Part shown: piece by piece, positions 31,392 to 39,078 of the stretch | How the letters are laid out: each line of letters begins with the position of its first letter | Numbering within the stretch: position 1 is the stretch's first letter | Source of the DNA: Tardibacter chloracetimidivorans | GTDB lineage: Bacteria > Pseudomonadota > Alphaproteobacteria > Sphingomonadales > Sphingomonadaceae | DNA: 64,000 nucleotides | Assembly: GCF_001890385.1 (NCBI RefSeq) | Contig: NZ_CP018221.1 | Span: 3,025,501-3,089,500 of the forward strand | Reading direction: 5' to 3' | The notes under the pieces: generated by a model | Told to the model about the DNA's origin: nothing | The model's input: the letters and a program-made list of their open reading frames with translations, nothing else | Database searches by the model: none | Program-made: the position numbers and the translations under genes

Positions 31392-31570
31392 TATGCCGGT
31401 TCCTCAACTTTGAGAATTTCGGGGAACTCGCCAATGGTAACGGCGCTGATACGCACCTCGCCGAGATGACCAAAAGTCTTGGAACCATGCAGCGAATTTG
31501 CGATTTGCTTTTCAATCAGATCACGAGGGCCGACATACTCGACAACCCTGAGAACGCGGACGATATCCAT
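31391..31570 (-). CDS. 59-residue phage protein
   Basis: MDIVRVLRVVEYVGPRDLIE then KQIANSLHGSKTFGHLGEVR and a beta-rich end (VRISAVTIGEFPEILKVEEP). TAATG overlap with the Sak4-like gene and directly abuts the TAG of the upstream gene. Pattern recalls short proteins of SSB/Erf-type clusters. Function unknown. Confidence 0.7.
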   Translation of the reverse strand: MDIVRVLRVVEYVGPRDLIEKQIANSLHGSKTFGHLGEVRISAVTIGEFPEILKVEEPA

Positions 31571-32017
31571 CTATGCTTCCTTCACCAATGTGATCTTCGG
31601 CGCGCCGTATTTGACAGTGCGAGCGGTGTCGATCGTCTTCGTCAACACCGGATCGACGGCTTGAATGCCCTCGTAGATCTTCTCCGGCACCGCGAACGCG
31701 ATCTTGAAAACGCTGGTGACGCGCTCCCACGGCATGGTCTGCGCGACGCGCATCAACACATCGCTATCCCATTCGACCTTCTTGCTGATCTCGACCTTGG
31801 CCGACATGCCGTCCTGCAATGGCAGGGTCATGGTTCCGTGCACCTTGCCCGCCTGCTCGAAGGCGGACGCGGCGCTGCCCGAAAGCCGGCCCGCAACCTC
31901 TGCATCAATGTCCGCTATCACGCCCTTGAGATAGGTCATGTGCGTACTGGCCGCATCGCGGCGGCCATGAAGCTCCGCCAGCGACATCTGGGCCAATGGC
32001 TTGTCTTCGTCCTCCAT
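31571..32017 (-). CDS. Phage protein of the recombination module
   Basis: 148 residues from ATG 32017, preceded by AGGAG. Helical N-terminal (MSLAELHGRRDAASTHMTYL) then mixed alpha/beta. Conserved-looking residues around KKVEWDSDVLMRVAQTMPWE. Its place before the Sak4 and SSB genes suggests a link to recombination, by position only. Confidence 0.7.
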   Translation of the reverse strand: MEDEDKPLAQMSLAELHGRRDAASTHMTYLKGVIADIDAEVAGRLSGSAASAFEQAGKVHGTMTLPLQDGMSAKVEISKKVEWDSDVLMRVAQTMPWERVTSVFKIAFAVPEKIYEGIQAVDPVLTKTIDTARTVKYGAPKITLVKEA

Positions 32018-32042
32018 TCCAATTCTCCTTTGTGGAATTGTC

Positions 32043-32249
32043 CTATGCGCCCTGGGCGCGGGCCTTGTTGGCCTTGCGGGTAGCTGCTGCTTTACGACTA
32101 CGCTCCGACCGCTGGGCTGCGGTGAGAGAGAAGTTGGTGCGCCATTGGGGTTCGAGGGTTTCCCGTGGCCAGTAGTAGGTGCGGTCAACTCGGCTGGAGA
32201 ACTCCTCCCACTTCGGGCGGCGGAACCAGTTCAGAAGCTTATTGAGCAT
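32043..32249 (-). CDS. Small basic phage protein
   Basis: 68 residues. MLNKLLNWFRRPKWEEFSSR onward, ending in a strongly basic tail (RSERSRKAAATRKANKARAQ). GGAGG is 5 bases before the ATG at 32249, 2 before the ATG one codon earlier. Possible DNA- or RNA-binding protein. Confidence 0.6.
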   Translation of the reverse strand: MLNKLLNWFRRPKWEEFSSRVDRTYYWPRETLEPQWRTNFSLTAAQRSERSRKAAATRKANKARAQGA

Positions 32250-32266
32250 CATTGCCTCCCGTTTCG

Positions 32267-32497
32267 CTAGATGTAATTCTTCAAATCCACCCGACGTCCG
32301 CGGCGCTGCGCCGACTTCAGGATGTTCACGAGCCAGGTCGCCGGCAGGCTTTCGCGTTCGAACCACTTCCCCACGCCCTTAGCGCTGATGGAATGGCCGT
32401 CCTCGGCAAGCATCTGCTGCAACGCATGGTGTCTTTGGCGCGCACTGGAGGCTTCATTCAGCCCGGTTGCATCGATAAGAAGTTTGTCGAGGTTCAT
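32267..32497 (-). CDS. Cro-like helix-turn-helix regulator
   Basis: 76 residues. The segment SARQRHHALQQMLAEDGHSI and SAKGVGKWFERESLPATWLV resembles YdaS/Cro-type HTH domains. First gene of the leftward operon, divergent from the rightward repressor with shared operators between them. By position it is the lytic-side regulator (Cro analogue). Confidence 0.75.
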   Translation of the reverse strand: MNLDKLLIDATGLNEASSARQRHHALQQMLAEDGHSISAKGVGKWFERESLPATWLVNILKSAQRRGRRVDLKNYI

Positions 32498-32503
32498 GGC
32501 GCC

Positions 32504-32535
32504 TGTCGATTATGTTGATTTGATGTAGATCAACA
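32504..32535. promoter_or_regulatory. Operator sites upstream of the Cro-like gene
   Basis: TGTTGAT (32513-32519) with ATCAACA (32529-32535), 9 bases apart, and an extra TGTCGAT at 32504. Ends 16 bases before the Cro-like ATG. Left half of the repressor control region. Confidence 0.6.
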
Positions 32536-32606
32536 TGCCGACACATTGGGGGCGCGTCAATAGGGGTTAATCAAAAATTTCCACAAAGTGTCGGAACACA
32601 CTACCT

Positions 32607-32657
32607 TGTTGATCGTTGACATCCGTTCCTACAGATTGTAGTCAACGTAGATCGACA
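32607..32657 (+). promoter_or_regulatory. Repressor promoter and operators
   Basis: Half-site TGTTGAT (32607-32613), then TTGACA (32616-32621) as -35, then palindrome CTACA-gat-TGTAG (32629-32641), then TGTAGTC-N7-ATCGACA (32637-32657), which runs to the base before the repressor ATG. A clear -10 is not seen (TAGTCA at 17 bases is poor). The overlap of both operator types with the repressor's own promoter predicts autoregulation. Confidence 0.6.
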
Positions 32658-33110
32658 ATGGAGATTATCGTGCCCAGGAAAGTTCGGGAAAATATGCCCC
32701 CCGTGGGGGATGAGCCTGTAAGCGTTAGCTCCAAGGCAATGACCAAGCAGGAGCTAGGCCGAAAGCTGTTCCAGCTCATGGTCGGCAAAGGATGGAACCA
32801 GTCTGATCTCGCGCGTGCCGCGCAGATGGGCCGGGATTCCATTTCCAACTATGTGAACGGCAAATCGTTTCCGACGCCGGTGGCGCGGGAAAAGCTCGCC
32901 AAGGCGTTCGGCATGGCGCCGGAAGAGCTGCTGCCCAATGGCATTATGCAGGCGATGGAAGATGAGATCCCGGCCGTCTCGATGACGCAACCGGCCGGCT
33001 ATCCGGGCCGCGCCTGGCTCCGCATCAACCGCATGGTGACATTCGGCACGGCCGCGAAGATCGTCGAACTGATCTATGAGGATGACAAACGCGCCGACGC
33101 AGAGGCTTGA
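32658..33110 (+). CDS. Phage HTH (XRE-type) repressor
   Basis: 150 residues from ATG 32658. HTH at about residues 36-75 (LMVGKGWNQSDLARAAQMGR DSISNYVNGK in two parts), followed by a region that may dimerise; no S24 autocleavage domain (no Ala-Gly/Ser-Lys pair) is visible. It would hold the lytic genes off by binding the palindromes around 32.5-32.66 kb and probably the dispersed copies. Alternative starts at 32694 or 32739 have better Shine-Dalgarno-like sequence. Six bases separate it from the excisionase gene. Confidence 0.8.
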   Translation: MEIIVPRKVRENMPPVGDEPVSVSSKAMTKQELGRKLFQLMVGKGWNQSDLARAAQMGRDSISNYVNGKSFPTPVAREKLAKAFGMAPEELLPNGIMQAMEDEIPAVSMTQPAGYPGRAWLRINRMVTFGTAAKIVELIYEDDKRADAEA

Positions 33111-33116
33111 TCGGCG

Positions 33117-33428
33117 ATGCGTCTGCTCACCCAGGCCGACGTCGCTCTGGTGTTGAAAGTGTCGGTTAAGACGATCAGCCGCCTCCGACAAGCCGGGGAA
33201 CTGCCATATATTCCCGGCAAGCCGGTGCTGATCAGGGAAGCCGATCTCGAAAAATATGTGGAAAGGAAATTGACATGCCGCGCAAGAACCGCGGGCCATA
33301 TATCGACACGAACAAGCACGGCATCTACGAAATCAGATGGACCGAGCATGGACGATCTCGCTGCCGCTCGACAGGCACACAGGATTTTCAGCAAGCTCAA
33401 AAGATCCTCGCGAACTTTATCCTCCTGA
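33117..33428 (+). CDS. Excisionase-like MerR/HTH_17 protein
   Basis: 103 residues. Residues 1-50 (MRLLTQADVALVLKVSVKTI; SRLRQAGELPYIPGKPVLIR; EADLEKYVE) form the DNA-binding domain of HTH_17 excisionases that direct integrase towards excision. The remaining 50 residues are Ser/Arg-rich and run 154 bases into the integrase gene in another frame; this tail may be a by-product of the overlap. AGAGG precedes the ATG. Confidence 0.75.
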   Translation: MRLLTQADVALVLKVSVKTISRLRQAGELPYIPGKPVLIREADLEKYVERKLTCRARTAGHISTRTSTASTKSDGPSMDDLAAARQAHRIFSKLKRSSRTLSS

Positions 33429-34366
33429 AAGACCGGGATGACGCCATGCCTTCGGCCAATGGCAATGGCCCGCTCTTGGTCAAGGAAGCCGTCGGCGATC
33501 CGGAGGAAGGTAGCGACGCGACAGCCAGCTACTGGCACGAGCATGTGTTGCGCAACGTCATCGGCGTGGACACGCAGCGCTATGCCGCGCGCAAGATCAA
33601 TCAGCACTTCGGCCATCTGGCGATTCGGGACATCCAGCAATCCGATATCGACGCCTATATCGATGCGCGCAGGGCTGGGCGGCTGGGGCGGCCGTCAAAG
33701 GATGGAACGATCGCGCGCGAACTGCCGGTGTTGACGGCGGCGATCAACCACGCCATCCGCAACAAGCGACTCTCGGCCGATGACGCGCCGAGGTTCAAGC
33801 TGCCTCCGGCATCCGATCCCAAGGACCGTTGGTTGGCACACGAGGAAGCCGACCGGCTGCTGGCGGCCGCGCTGCAAAGCCCTGCGCCCAAGGGCAAGCT
33901 GCCACGCATCTACAAGTTCGTTGTGCTGGCTCTGGCGACGTGGAGCCGGAAGACGGCGCTGGTGACGCTGCGGAAGGATCAGGTCGATCTGGCTAACCGC
34001 ATGATCTATCTCAACCCGCACGGCCGCCGGCAGACGAAGAAGCGCCGGCCGCCTGTGCCGATCGCCGATTGGGCGCTGCCGATCATCACCAGAATGATGG
34101 ATGAAGCCGATGGCATATATCTGCTTGGCGATATCGGATCGATCCGCACGGCATTCGCGAGCGCGACGAAGCGCGCCAATCTGAAAGGCGTGACGCCGCA
34201 CACGCTCCGGCACACCGGCGCCACATGGGCCGCACAGGCCGGGGTGTCACTGGAAGACATTGGCGGCGTGCTGGGCGATGACATCCGGACGGTCTATAAG
34301 ACCTATCTGCACCACTGCCCGGAGCATCTTCGGAAAGCGGTCAACGCGATCAGAAAGGCGGCGTAA
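33275..34366 (+). CDS. int: Tyrosine integrase
   Basis: 363 residues. N-terminal arm-binding part (about 1-60), SAM-like core-binding part (75-175) and catalytic domain. Catalytic residues visible: Arg in TWSRKTALVTLRKDQ, Lys in GRRQTKKRRPP, HTLRHTGATWA (H-x2-R), GDDIRTVYKTYLHHCPEH with Tyr as nucleophile (KTY or VYK). It recombines attP with the tRNA-Ala attB, and sits directly beside the attachment fragment. GGAAATTGAC precedes the ATG. Confidence 0.93.
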   Translation: MPRKNRGPYIDTNKHGIYEIRWTEHGRSRCRSTGTQDFQQAQKILANFILLKDRDDAMPSANGNGPLLVKEAVGDPEEGSDATASYWHEHVLRNVIGVDTQRYAARKINQHFGHLAIRDIQQSDIDAYIDARRAGRLGRPSKDGTIARELPVLTAAINHAIRNKRLSADDAPRFKLPPASDPKDRWLAHEEADRLLAAALQSPAPKGKLPRIYKFVVLALATWSRKTALVTLRKDQVDLANRMIYLNPHGRRQTKKRRPPVPIADWALPIITRMMDEADGIYLLGDIGSIRTAFASATKRANLKGVTPHTLRHTGATWAAQAGVSLEDIGGVLGDDIRTVYKTYLHHCPEHLRKAVNAIRKAA

Positions 34367-34390
34367 ACACCTGCGTAACGCAGACATCTG

Positions 34391-34475
34391 CGTTGATTTT
34401 GTCGATCAACGTCCAACAATGTCCAGTTGCGCGCCGCAGAAACCCGTGTTGATTGTAGATTTTTGTCGATCAATC
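34391..34475. promoter_or_regulatory. Palindromes between integrase and att site
   Basis: CGTTGAT-N7-ATCAACG (34391-34411) is a perfect inverted pair. TGTTGAT (34447-34453), TGTAGAT (34454-34460) and ATCAATC (34469-34475) follow. They may be more repressor sites or arm-type sites for integrase/excisionase; location favours the second, sequence the first. Confidence 0.5.
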
Positions 34476-34481
34476 ACTATC

Positions 34482-34526
34482 ATGGCATTGTAGAGGTCAG
34501 GGGTTCGATCCCCCTCGGCTCCACCA
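34482..34526 (+). other. Prophage attachment site: 3' fragment of tRNA-Ala(GGC)
   Basis: The 45 bases start in the anticodon loop (ATGGCAT), continue with the 3' anticodon stem strand TGTAG, then the variable loop, the T-arm AGGGG-TTCGATC-CCCCT and the acceptor CGGCTCCACCA. The upstream sequence does not supply a D-arm or the 5' anticodon strand (CTATC instead of CTACA), so this is not a full tRNA. It is the duplicated att core left at this end of the prophage. Confidence 0.85.
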
Positions 34527-34543
34527 ACAAACTTATTGAAAAT

Positions 34544-34569
34544 GGGCGGTTTCTTTGAAGCCGCCCTTT
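34544..34569 (+). terminator. Intrinsic terminator downstream of att
   Basis: GGGCGGTTTC-TTT-GAAGCCGCCC (34544-34566, one G-T pair) followed by TTTCTGTTT. It was probably the terminator of the host tRNA-Ala gene before insertion and now ends transcripts leaving the prophage. Confidence 0.75.
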
Positions 34570-34834
34570 CTGTTTGGGCATGACGCACCGCGTTGGTACC
34601 GCACTGGTACCGCAACCCTGACCCCAGCGGCTCCAGACGATATCGTCGGTACTTTCATACAGACAGGTTTTGCAACTCTGTCTGTAAGTCGGGTTATCTG
34701 CGTCACGACGGGAACGATGACGGCGTCCCGGCATTTTCCACTGTAAATCCAACGGGCAGCCGCACCGCCTTGCCGGAGCCCAGGGGATTGAGCGCGGCGC
34801 GCATCGGCGTCGATCAACCGGAGGTGGACCTGTC
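34570..34834. other. Gene-free stretch at prophage/host border
   Basis: 265 bases with no convincing gene. The promoter of the following DUF2231 gene should lie here but no clear boxes were assigned; GGAGG at 34820-34824 is its ribosome site. Confidence 0.4.
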
Positions 34835-35263
34835 GTGGCCGCGGAAATCCCTCGCACTCCTGCAGCCTTCGTGCACCCGGCCCATGCTGTGCTGCTCGCC
34901 GGGGGGCTGCCGTTGTTCCTCGGCGGTTTGTTGAGCGATATCGGCTATGCCGCGAGCTATCAGATCCAGTGGACCAACTTCGCGTCCTGGCTGATCGCGG
35001 GGGCGCTGGTGTTCAGCGGATTAGCCTTGCTGTGGGCGCTCGTGGATCTGATCCGGGCGCGGCGGCGCACGGGGCGCGTGCTGATCTATTTCGTGCTGCT
35101 TCTCGCGACATGGGTGCTCGGCTTCATCAATGCACTCGTCCATGCCAAGGATGCCTGGGCGAGCATGCCCACCGGCCTGATCCTCTCGGCCATCAATGTT
35201 ATCCTGATGCTGGCGGCGGTCTGGATCGGCTTTGCCTCCCTCCGCGCGGGAGACCGGACATGA
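34835..35263 (+). CDS. DUF2231 membrane protein
   Basis: 142 residues from a GTG with GGAGG 10 bases upstream. Four hydrophobic segments (about 18-37, 48-68, 78-100 and 110-135). This is the DUF2231 layout often found directly before a sorbosone-dehydrogenase-like gene, as here. The start codon of the next gene overlaps its stop (ATGA), so they form an operon. It may anchor or support electron transfer from the partner dehydrogenase; no evidence beyond context. Confidence 0.82.
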   Translation: MAAEIPRTPAAFVHPAHAVLLAGGLPLFLGGLLSDIGYAASYQIQWTNFASWLIAGALVFSGLALLWALVDLIRARRRTGRVLIYFVLLLATWVLGFINALVHAKDAWASMPTGLILSAINVILMLAAVWIGFASLRAGDRT

Positions 35264-36537
35264 AATATCCGCTTCTCCTTGCAACGATGATGCTTGCGGC
35301 GTGCGGCGGTGACCCCGCGCCGACGCAGGCCGGCAGCGATCCGCAATTGCCCGATCGTGAGCGGGGTCTGCTTCCGGCCATGGGCATCGCCAACCCGACG
35401 CCATGGGGAAACCAGCGCCCGGTTGTGCCGCAGGGCTATACAATCAGCGCCATTGCAACCGATTTGAAGATTCCGCGCCAGATCCTCGTCCTGCCAAACG
35501 GGGATCTGCTGGTGGCCGAAGGCAAGGGCGGCAGCGCGCCGCGATTGACTCCCAAGGATTTCATCGCGGGCTATTTCAAATCGAAGGGCAGCAGTTCGGT
35601 GAAGGGCGGCGACCGGCTGACCCTGCTGCGCGACGCGGATGGCGACGGCAGATATGAAGGGCGCACGATCTTCGCCAAGGACCTGAACGCGCCCTATGGC
35701 CTCGCGCTCGCCAACGGCCAGATCTATGTCGCCAACCAGGATTCGCTGGTGCGGTTCGCCTATTCTGACGACCAGACGCAGGCAAGCGGCCCGCCGATCA
35801 AGGTCACGAACCTGCCATCGGAGATCAACCATCACTGGACCAAGGCGCTCGCCGCCAGCCCTGACGGAGGGGTGCTCTATGTCGGTATCGGGTCCAACAG
35901 CAACATCACCGAGCGCGGGATGGCCGCCGAAGTCGATCGCGCGGTGATCTGGGAGGTGGACGCCAGAACAGGCGCGCATCGGCCCTATGCGACCGGGCTG
36001 CGTAACCCCACCGCAATAGCGATCCAGCCAGGCTCAAGCACCCTATGGACGGTGGTGAACGAACGCGACGAGCTTGGCCCCAATCTGGTGCCCGATTATC
36101 TCACCTCGGTTCGCCAGGGCGGCTTTTATGGTTGGCCCTACAGCTATTGGGGCCGGAACGTCGACCCTCGCGTCCGCCCGCAGGACCCGGCGAAGGTTGC
36201 CTCCGCGATAGCGCCCGATTATGCGCTTGGCTCGCATGTCGCCGCACTCGGCCTTGCGTTTTCGTCGCCAGCGATGGGCGCACGTTTCGTCGAGGGTGTA
36301 TTCGTCGGCGAGCACGGCAGCTGGAACCGCAGCGAACCCTCCGGCTACAAGGTGGTTTTCGTGCCTTTCCGTGATGGCCGTCCGTCCGGCTCGCCGGTGG
36401 ATTTCGTCACCGGTTTCATCGGCGAGGACGGGAAAACGCGCGGCCGGCCGGTCGGGGTCGCGGTTGACCCGCGCGGCGCGCTGATCGTGGCGGATGACCT
36501 TTCGAACACGATCTGGCGGGTTGCGCCGGCGTCTTGA
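35260..36537 (+). CDS. PQQ-type sugar (sorbosone-like) dehydrogenase lipoprotein
   Basis: 425 residues. Lipobox LLATMMLAACGG with lipidation at Cys 15, so membrane-anchored and periplasmic. The rest is a beta-propeller of the glucose/sorbosone dehydrogenase family: VLPNGDLLVAEGKGGSAPRL, LLRDADGDGRYEGRTIF, APYGLALANG, GLRNPTAIAIQP, GFYGWPYSYW and FVGEHGSWNRSEPSGYK. These oxidise sugars with pyrroloquinoline quinone as cofactor. Start chosen at the ATG that overlaps the DUF2231 stop. Ends 2 bases from the opposite gene. Confidence 0.87.
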   Translation: MKYPLLLATMMLAACGGDPAPTQAGSDPQLPDRERGLLPAMGIANPTPWGNQRPVVPQGYTISAIATDLKIPRQILVLPNGDLLVAEGKGGSAPRLTPKDFIAGYFKSKGSSSVKGGDRLTLLRDADGDGRYEGRTIFAKDLNAPYGLALANGQIYVANQDSLVRFAYSDDQTQASGPPIKVTNLPSEINHHWTKALAASPDGGVLYVGIGSNSNITERGMAAEVDRAVIWEVDARTGAHRPYATGLRNPTAIAIQPGSSTLWTVVNERDELGPNLVPDYLTSVRQGGFYGWPYSYWGRNVDPRVRPQDPAKVASAIAPDYALGSHVAALGLAFSSPAMGARFVEGVFVGEHGSWNRSEPSGYKVVFVPFRDGRPSGSPVDFVTGFIGEDGKTRGRPVGVAVDPRGALIVADDLSNTIWRVAPAS

Positions 36538-36539
36538 CG

Positions 36540-37148
36540 TCAATCCGTGTCGGGCACGTCGTCGAGGCACACGGCGTCGGGACTGGCGGGCATGGTCCAG
36601 AGGTAGATCGGCGCGCCGCGCACCCGGACGGTCCGCTCGGCCTGCCAGCACCCCATGTCGTGATGGTAGCTGACGACCCGTGTGCCGGGCTGCAACTGCT
36701 CGACCAGCCTTGGTTTCAGCTTCAGGTTGACGTCGGGATAGAGAAACAGCGTGACGACCGTGGCGTCGCTGAAATCGGCCAGAAACAGGTCTTCGTTGCG
36801 AAAGATTACTTCGTCCGTCAGGCCAGCCGCGCGGGCGTTGGCGCGGGCTTCTGCAATGCGTTCGGGGTCGATGTCGATGCCGACGCCCTGTGCGCCACGA
36901 TCCCGCGCCGCCGCGATCACGATGCGGCCATCGCCCGATCCCAGATCATAGACGACATCGCCGGCGCGAACCGCGGCCAGATCGAGGATGCGTGGCACGA
37001 CCGATCGGGGCGTCGGCTCATACCGCACATCGGGGGCGCGAAGCGGCTTGCCGTCCGGCCCCACCGCCGAAGTATCGTCCCGCCCCGACGGCGCACAACC
37101 GACGAGAATGACGACAAGCGCCCAATGCAGCGGTTTCCAGGCGTTCAT
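36540..37148 (-). CDS. Exported SAM-methyltransferase-like lipoprotein (second copy)
   Basis: 202 residues from ATG 37148. The N-terminus MNAWKPLHWALVVILVGCAP is a lipoprotein signal with Cys 18. The rest is a class I SAM-binding fold: VYDLGSGDGRIVIAAARDRG, GIDIDPERIAEARANA, NEDLFLADFSDATVVTLFLYPDVN. It is closely similar to the next gene upstream, so the two are tandem paralogues. A methyltransferase outside the cytoplasm would lack SAM, so it may have another ligand or role. ATGA overlap with the first copy. Confidence 0.8.
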   Translation of the reverse strand: MNAWKPLHWALVVILVGCAPSGRDDTSAVGPDGKPLRAPDVRYEPTPRSVVPRILDLAAVRAGDVVYDLGSGDGRIVIAAARDRGAQGVGIDIDPERIAEARANARAAGLTDEVIFRNEDLFLADFSDATVVTLFLYPDVNLKLKPRLVEQLQPGTRVVSYHHDMGCWQAERTVRVRGAPIYLWTMPASPDAVCLDDVPDTD

Positions 37149-37717
37149 TTGCGTGCAGGCACGCGCCAGAAATAGATCATGCGTCCATCCACCTCCTGCT
37201 GCCGCTCCGGTTTCCAATCGCCCATGGTGAAGGCGTGGCTGACGATGCGCGTGCCGGGCTTCAACTCGGCGAGCAGCTTTGGGCGCAGCTTTTCGTTGAG
37301 GGTTTCCAGCAGATAGAGGGTGACGACGGTCGCCTCCTTGAAATCGGTCTGGAAGAGGTCCTCGTTCCGGAAGCTGACGAGATCGTCGACACCTGCCTTT
37401 TTCGCGTTCGTGCGCGCTTCTCCAATGCGGACGGGGTCGATGTCGATGCCAACCGCCTGTATGCCGTGAAGGCGCGCCGCCGTGATCGGTATGCGGCCGT
37501 CGCCAGAGCCGAGATCATAGAGCACATCGCCGGGCTTGACGTTTGCCATGCGGAGCATCGCTTCGACGACCGGCTGGGGCGTGGGCACATAGATGACGTC
37601 TGGCATCCGCTCGGCCAGCGGCGCGGTCACATCTTGTGCGGCTGCCGCTTGGCCCAGAGCGGGCGTCACGACCAGCGCCGCCGCCACCAATCTCGTCAAT
37701 ACGGGCGCTTTCATCAT
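37145..37717 (-). CDS. Exported SAM-methyltransferase-like protein (first copy)
   Basis: 190 residues. Signal peptide about 1-27 (MMKAPVLTRLVAAALVVTPA; cut near AAAAQ). Then VLYDLGSGDGRIPITAARLH, VGIDIDPVRIGEARTNA and NEDLFQTDFKEATVVTLYLL, the motifs I, post-I and IV of class I methyltransferases. It overlaps the permease stop by ATGA. Lack of an obvious substrate domain leaves the function open. Confidence 0.8.
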   Translation of the reverse strand: MMKAPVLTRLVAAALVVTPALGQAAAAQDVTAPLAERMPDVIYVPTPQPVVEAMLRMANVKPGDVLYDLGSGDGRIPITAARLHGIQAVGIDIDPVRIGEARTNAKKAGVDDLVSFRNEDLFQTDFKEATVVTLYLLETLNEKLRPKLLAELKPGTRIVSHAFTMGDWKPERQQEVDGRMIYFWRVPARK

Positions 37718-39078
37718 CTCGTCTCCTCAGGGGTTCGTGGCTTCAGGAAGATCAGGAGAATCCCGCCAGCCGCGACGACGCCTGCGCCGATTATTGCGCC
37801 GAGACCGGCATAGGCGAGGCTTGCATAGAGCAGATAGGCGCTGGTCAGGCAGAAGATCGCCGGCAGCAGGGGATAGAGTGGCACGGCGAACGGAGGCTTT
37901 GCCCCACCCCGACGGCGGCGGAGGATGAACAGCGCGATGCCCATCAGCAGCAGGAAGAACCAGAAGACCGGGGCCGTATATTCGACTGCCGACTGGAAGC
38001 CGTCGCGCGAGAAGGAGCCGCCGATCACCAGCAGCAGCGCGATCACGCCCTGGGCGATGAAGGCGTTGACGGGCGTCCCGCGTTTGTCGTCCCAGCGCGC
38101 GAGCCAGCCGAATGCAGGAAATGTCCGGGCCAGCGCATAGCCGGTGCGCGCTCCGGTGATTGCGGTAGCGTTGGCCGAAGTGAGCGCTGCGACCATGATC
38201 ACGGCGCTCATCAGCGCAGCGCCCCCGGCCCCGAACGCACGATCCATGACATCGGCGGCAACGGCGTCGCTTGCGGCCATTCCACCAAGCGAAAGCGCCC
38301 TCAGATAGGCGAGGTTGACGAGCAGATAGAGCACGGCCACCATGATCAGGCCGAGGATCATGGCATGACCCATGCGCCGCCGCCCGTCGCGAAGCTCTGC
38401 CGAGAGATAGACCGCCTCGTTCCATCCGCCGTAGGTGAGGAGGACGAACACCATCATCATTCCGAACGACGCGTCGCCCGCGACGACCGGCTGGGGCGAG
38501 GCTTCCGGCACAAGCAGCAGCCCGGCGACGATGATGACCAGCAACCCCAGCACTTCGGCGATGGTCAGCCAGTTCTGCGCCCGCGTACCGAAATAGATCC
38601 CGGCGCAGTTCAGCAGCGTCACCGCAAGCACCACGAGACCGGCATAGATGGCATTGGAATAGGGGCCGAGGCTGTAGAGCGCCGTGGCATAGTCGCCGAA
38701 TATGAAGGCCAGAAGCGCGATCGATCCCGACTGGATGACGGCAAGCCTCGACCAGGCATAGAGAAACGCCGGTCTGGGGCCGAACGCCCGCATCAGATAG
38801 TGATAGTCGCCGCCAGCGCCCGGCTCGGCTGACGCGAGTTCGGCATAGCAGAGCGCGCCGACGATGGAGAGCGTGCCGCCGATGATCCAGGCAGCCAGCA
38901 TCATGGTCTCGCTGCTCGATGCGCCCGCGACAAGCGAGGGGGTGCGGAATATGCCCGCGCCGATGATGATGCCGATGGTCAGCGCAATGACGTCACGCAG
39001 GCGCAGGGTGGGCTTGATGAAATCTGGTGCGGCTTCGGTTCGGAACTTTCCGCCAAGATCCGTATTGAAACGCGTCAC
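37714..39078 (-). CDS. APC-superfamily amino-acid permease
   Basis: 454 residues with about 12 membrane spans. The opening LRDVIALTIGIIIGAGIFRT is the conserved first helix of amino-acid/polyamine/organocation transporters (GxGIF). ELASAEPGAGGDYHYLMRAF is the second signature. It is the first gene of an operon with the two exported methyltransferase-like genes. Substrate not predictable. No ribosome site was singled out. Confidence 0.88.
   Translation of the reverse strand: MTRFNTDLGGKFRTEAAPDFIKPTLRLRDVIALTIGIIIGAGIFRTPSLVAGASSSETMMLAAWIIGGTLSIVGALCYAELASAEPGAGGDYHYLMRAFGPRPAFLYAWSRLAVIQSGSIALLAFIFGDYATALYSLGPYSNAIYAGLVVLAVTLLNCAGIYFGTRAQNWLTIAEVLGLLVIIVAGLLLVPEASPQPVVAGDASFGMMMVFVLLTYGGWNEAVYLSAELRDGRRRMGHAMILGLIMVAVLYLLVNLAYLRALSLGGMAASDAVAADVMDRAFGAGGAALMSAVIMVAALTSANATAITGARTGYALARTFPAFGWLARWDDKRGTPVNAFIAQGVIALLLVIGGSFSRDGFQSAVEYTAPVFWFFLLLMGIALFILRRRRGGAKPPFAVPLYPLLPAIFCLTSAYLLYASLAYAGLGAIIGAGVVAAGGILLIFLKPRTPEETR

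Larger units (their letters stand above)
1..34526. mobile_element. Prophage (right part; left end outside window)
   Basis: A tailed-phage genome fills this stretch: integrase, excisionase-like and repressor genes at the right, a long leftward early operon, then leftward late genes (terminase, tail fibre, portal, scaffold, capsid) running off the left edge. The right boundary is a 3' fragment of tRNA-Ala(GGC). An intact tRNA-Ala(GGC) is therefore expected at the unseen left boundary. TerL, portal, scaffold and capsid in that order, without a tail-tube or tape-measure gene in view, fits a short-tailed (podovirus-like) phage, but the remaining tail genes would lie outside the window. The in-frame stop in the portal gene may make it defective. 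Confidence 0.93.

Noticed and set aside
34450-34526. Complete tRNA gene at the prophage end
   Set aside because: The 5' part lacks a D-arm, acceptor strand and 5' anticodon strand; only the 3' 45 bases match a tRNA.
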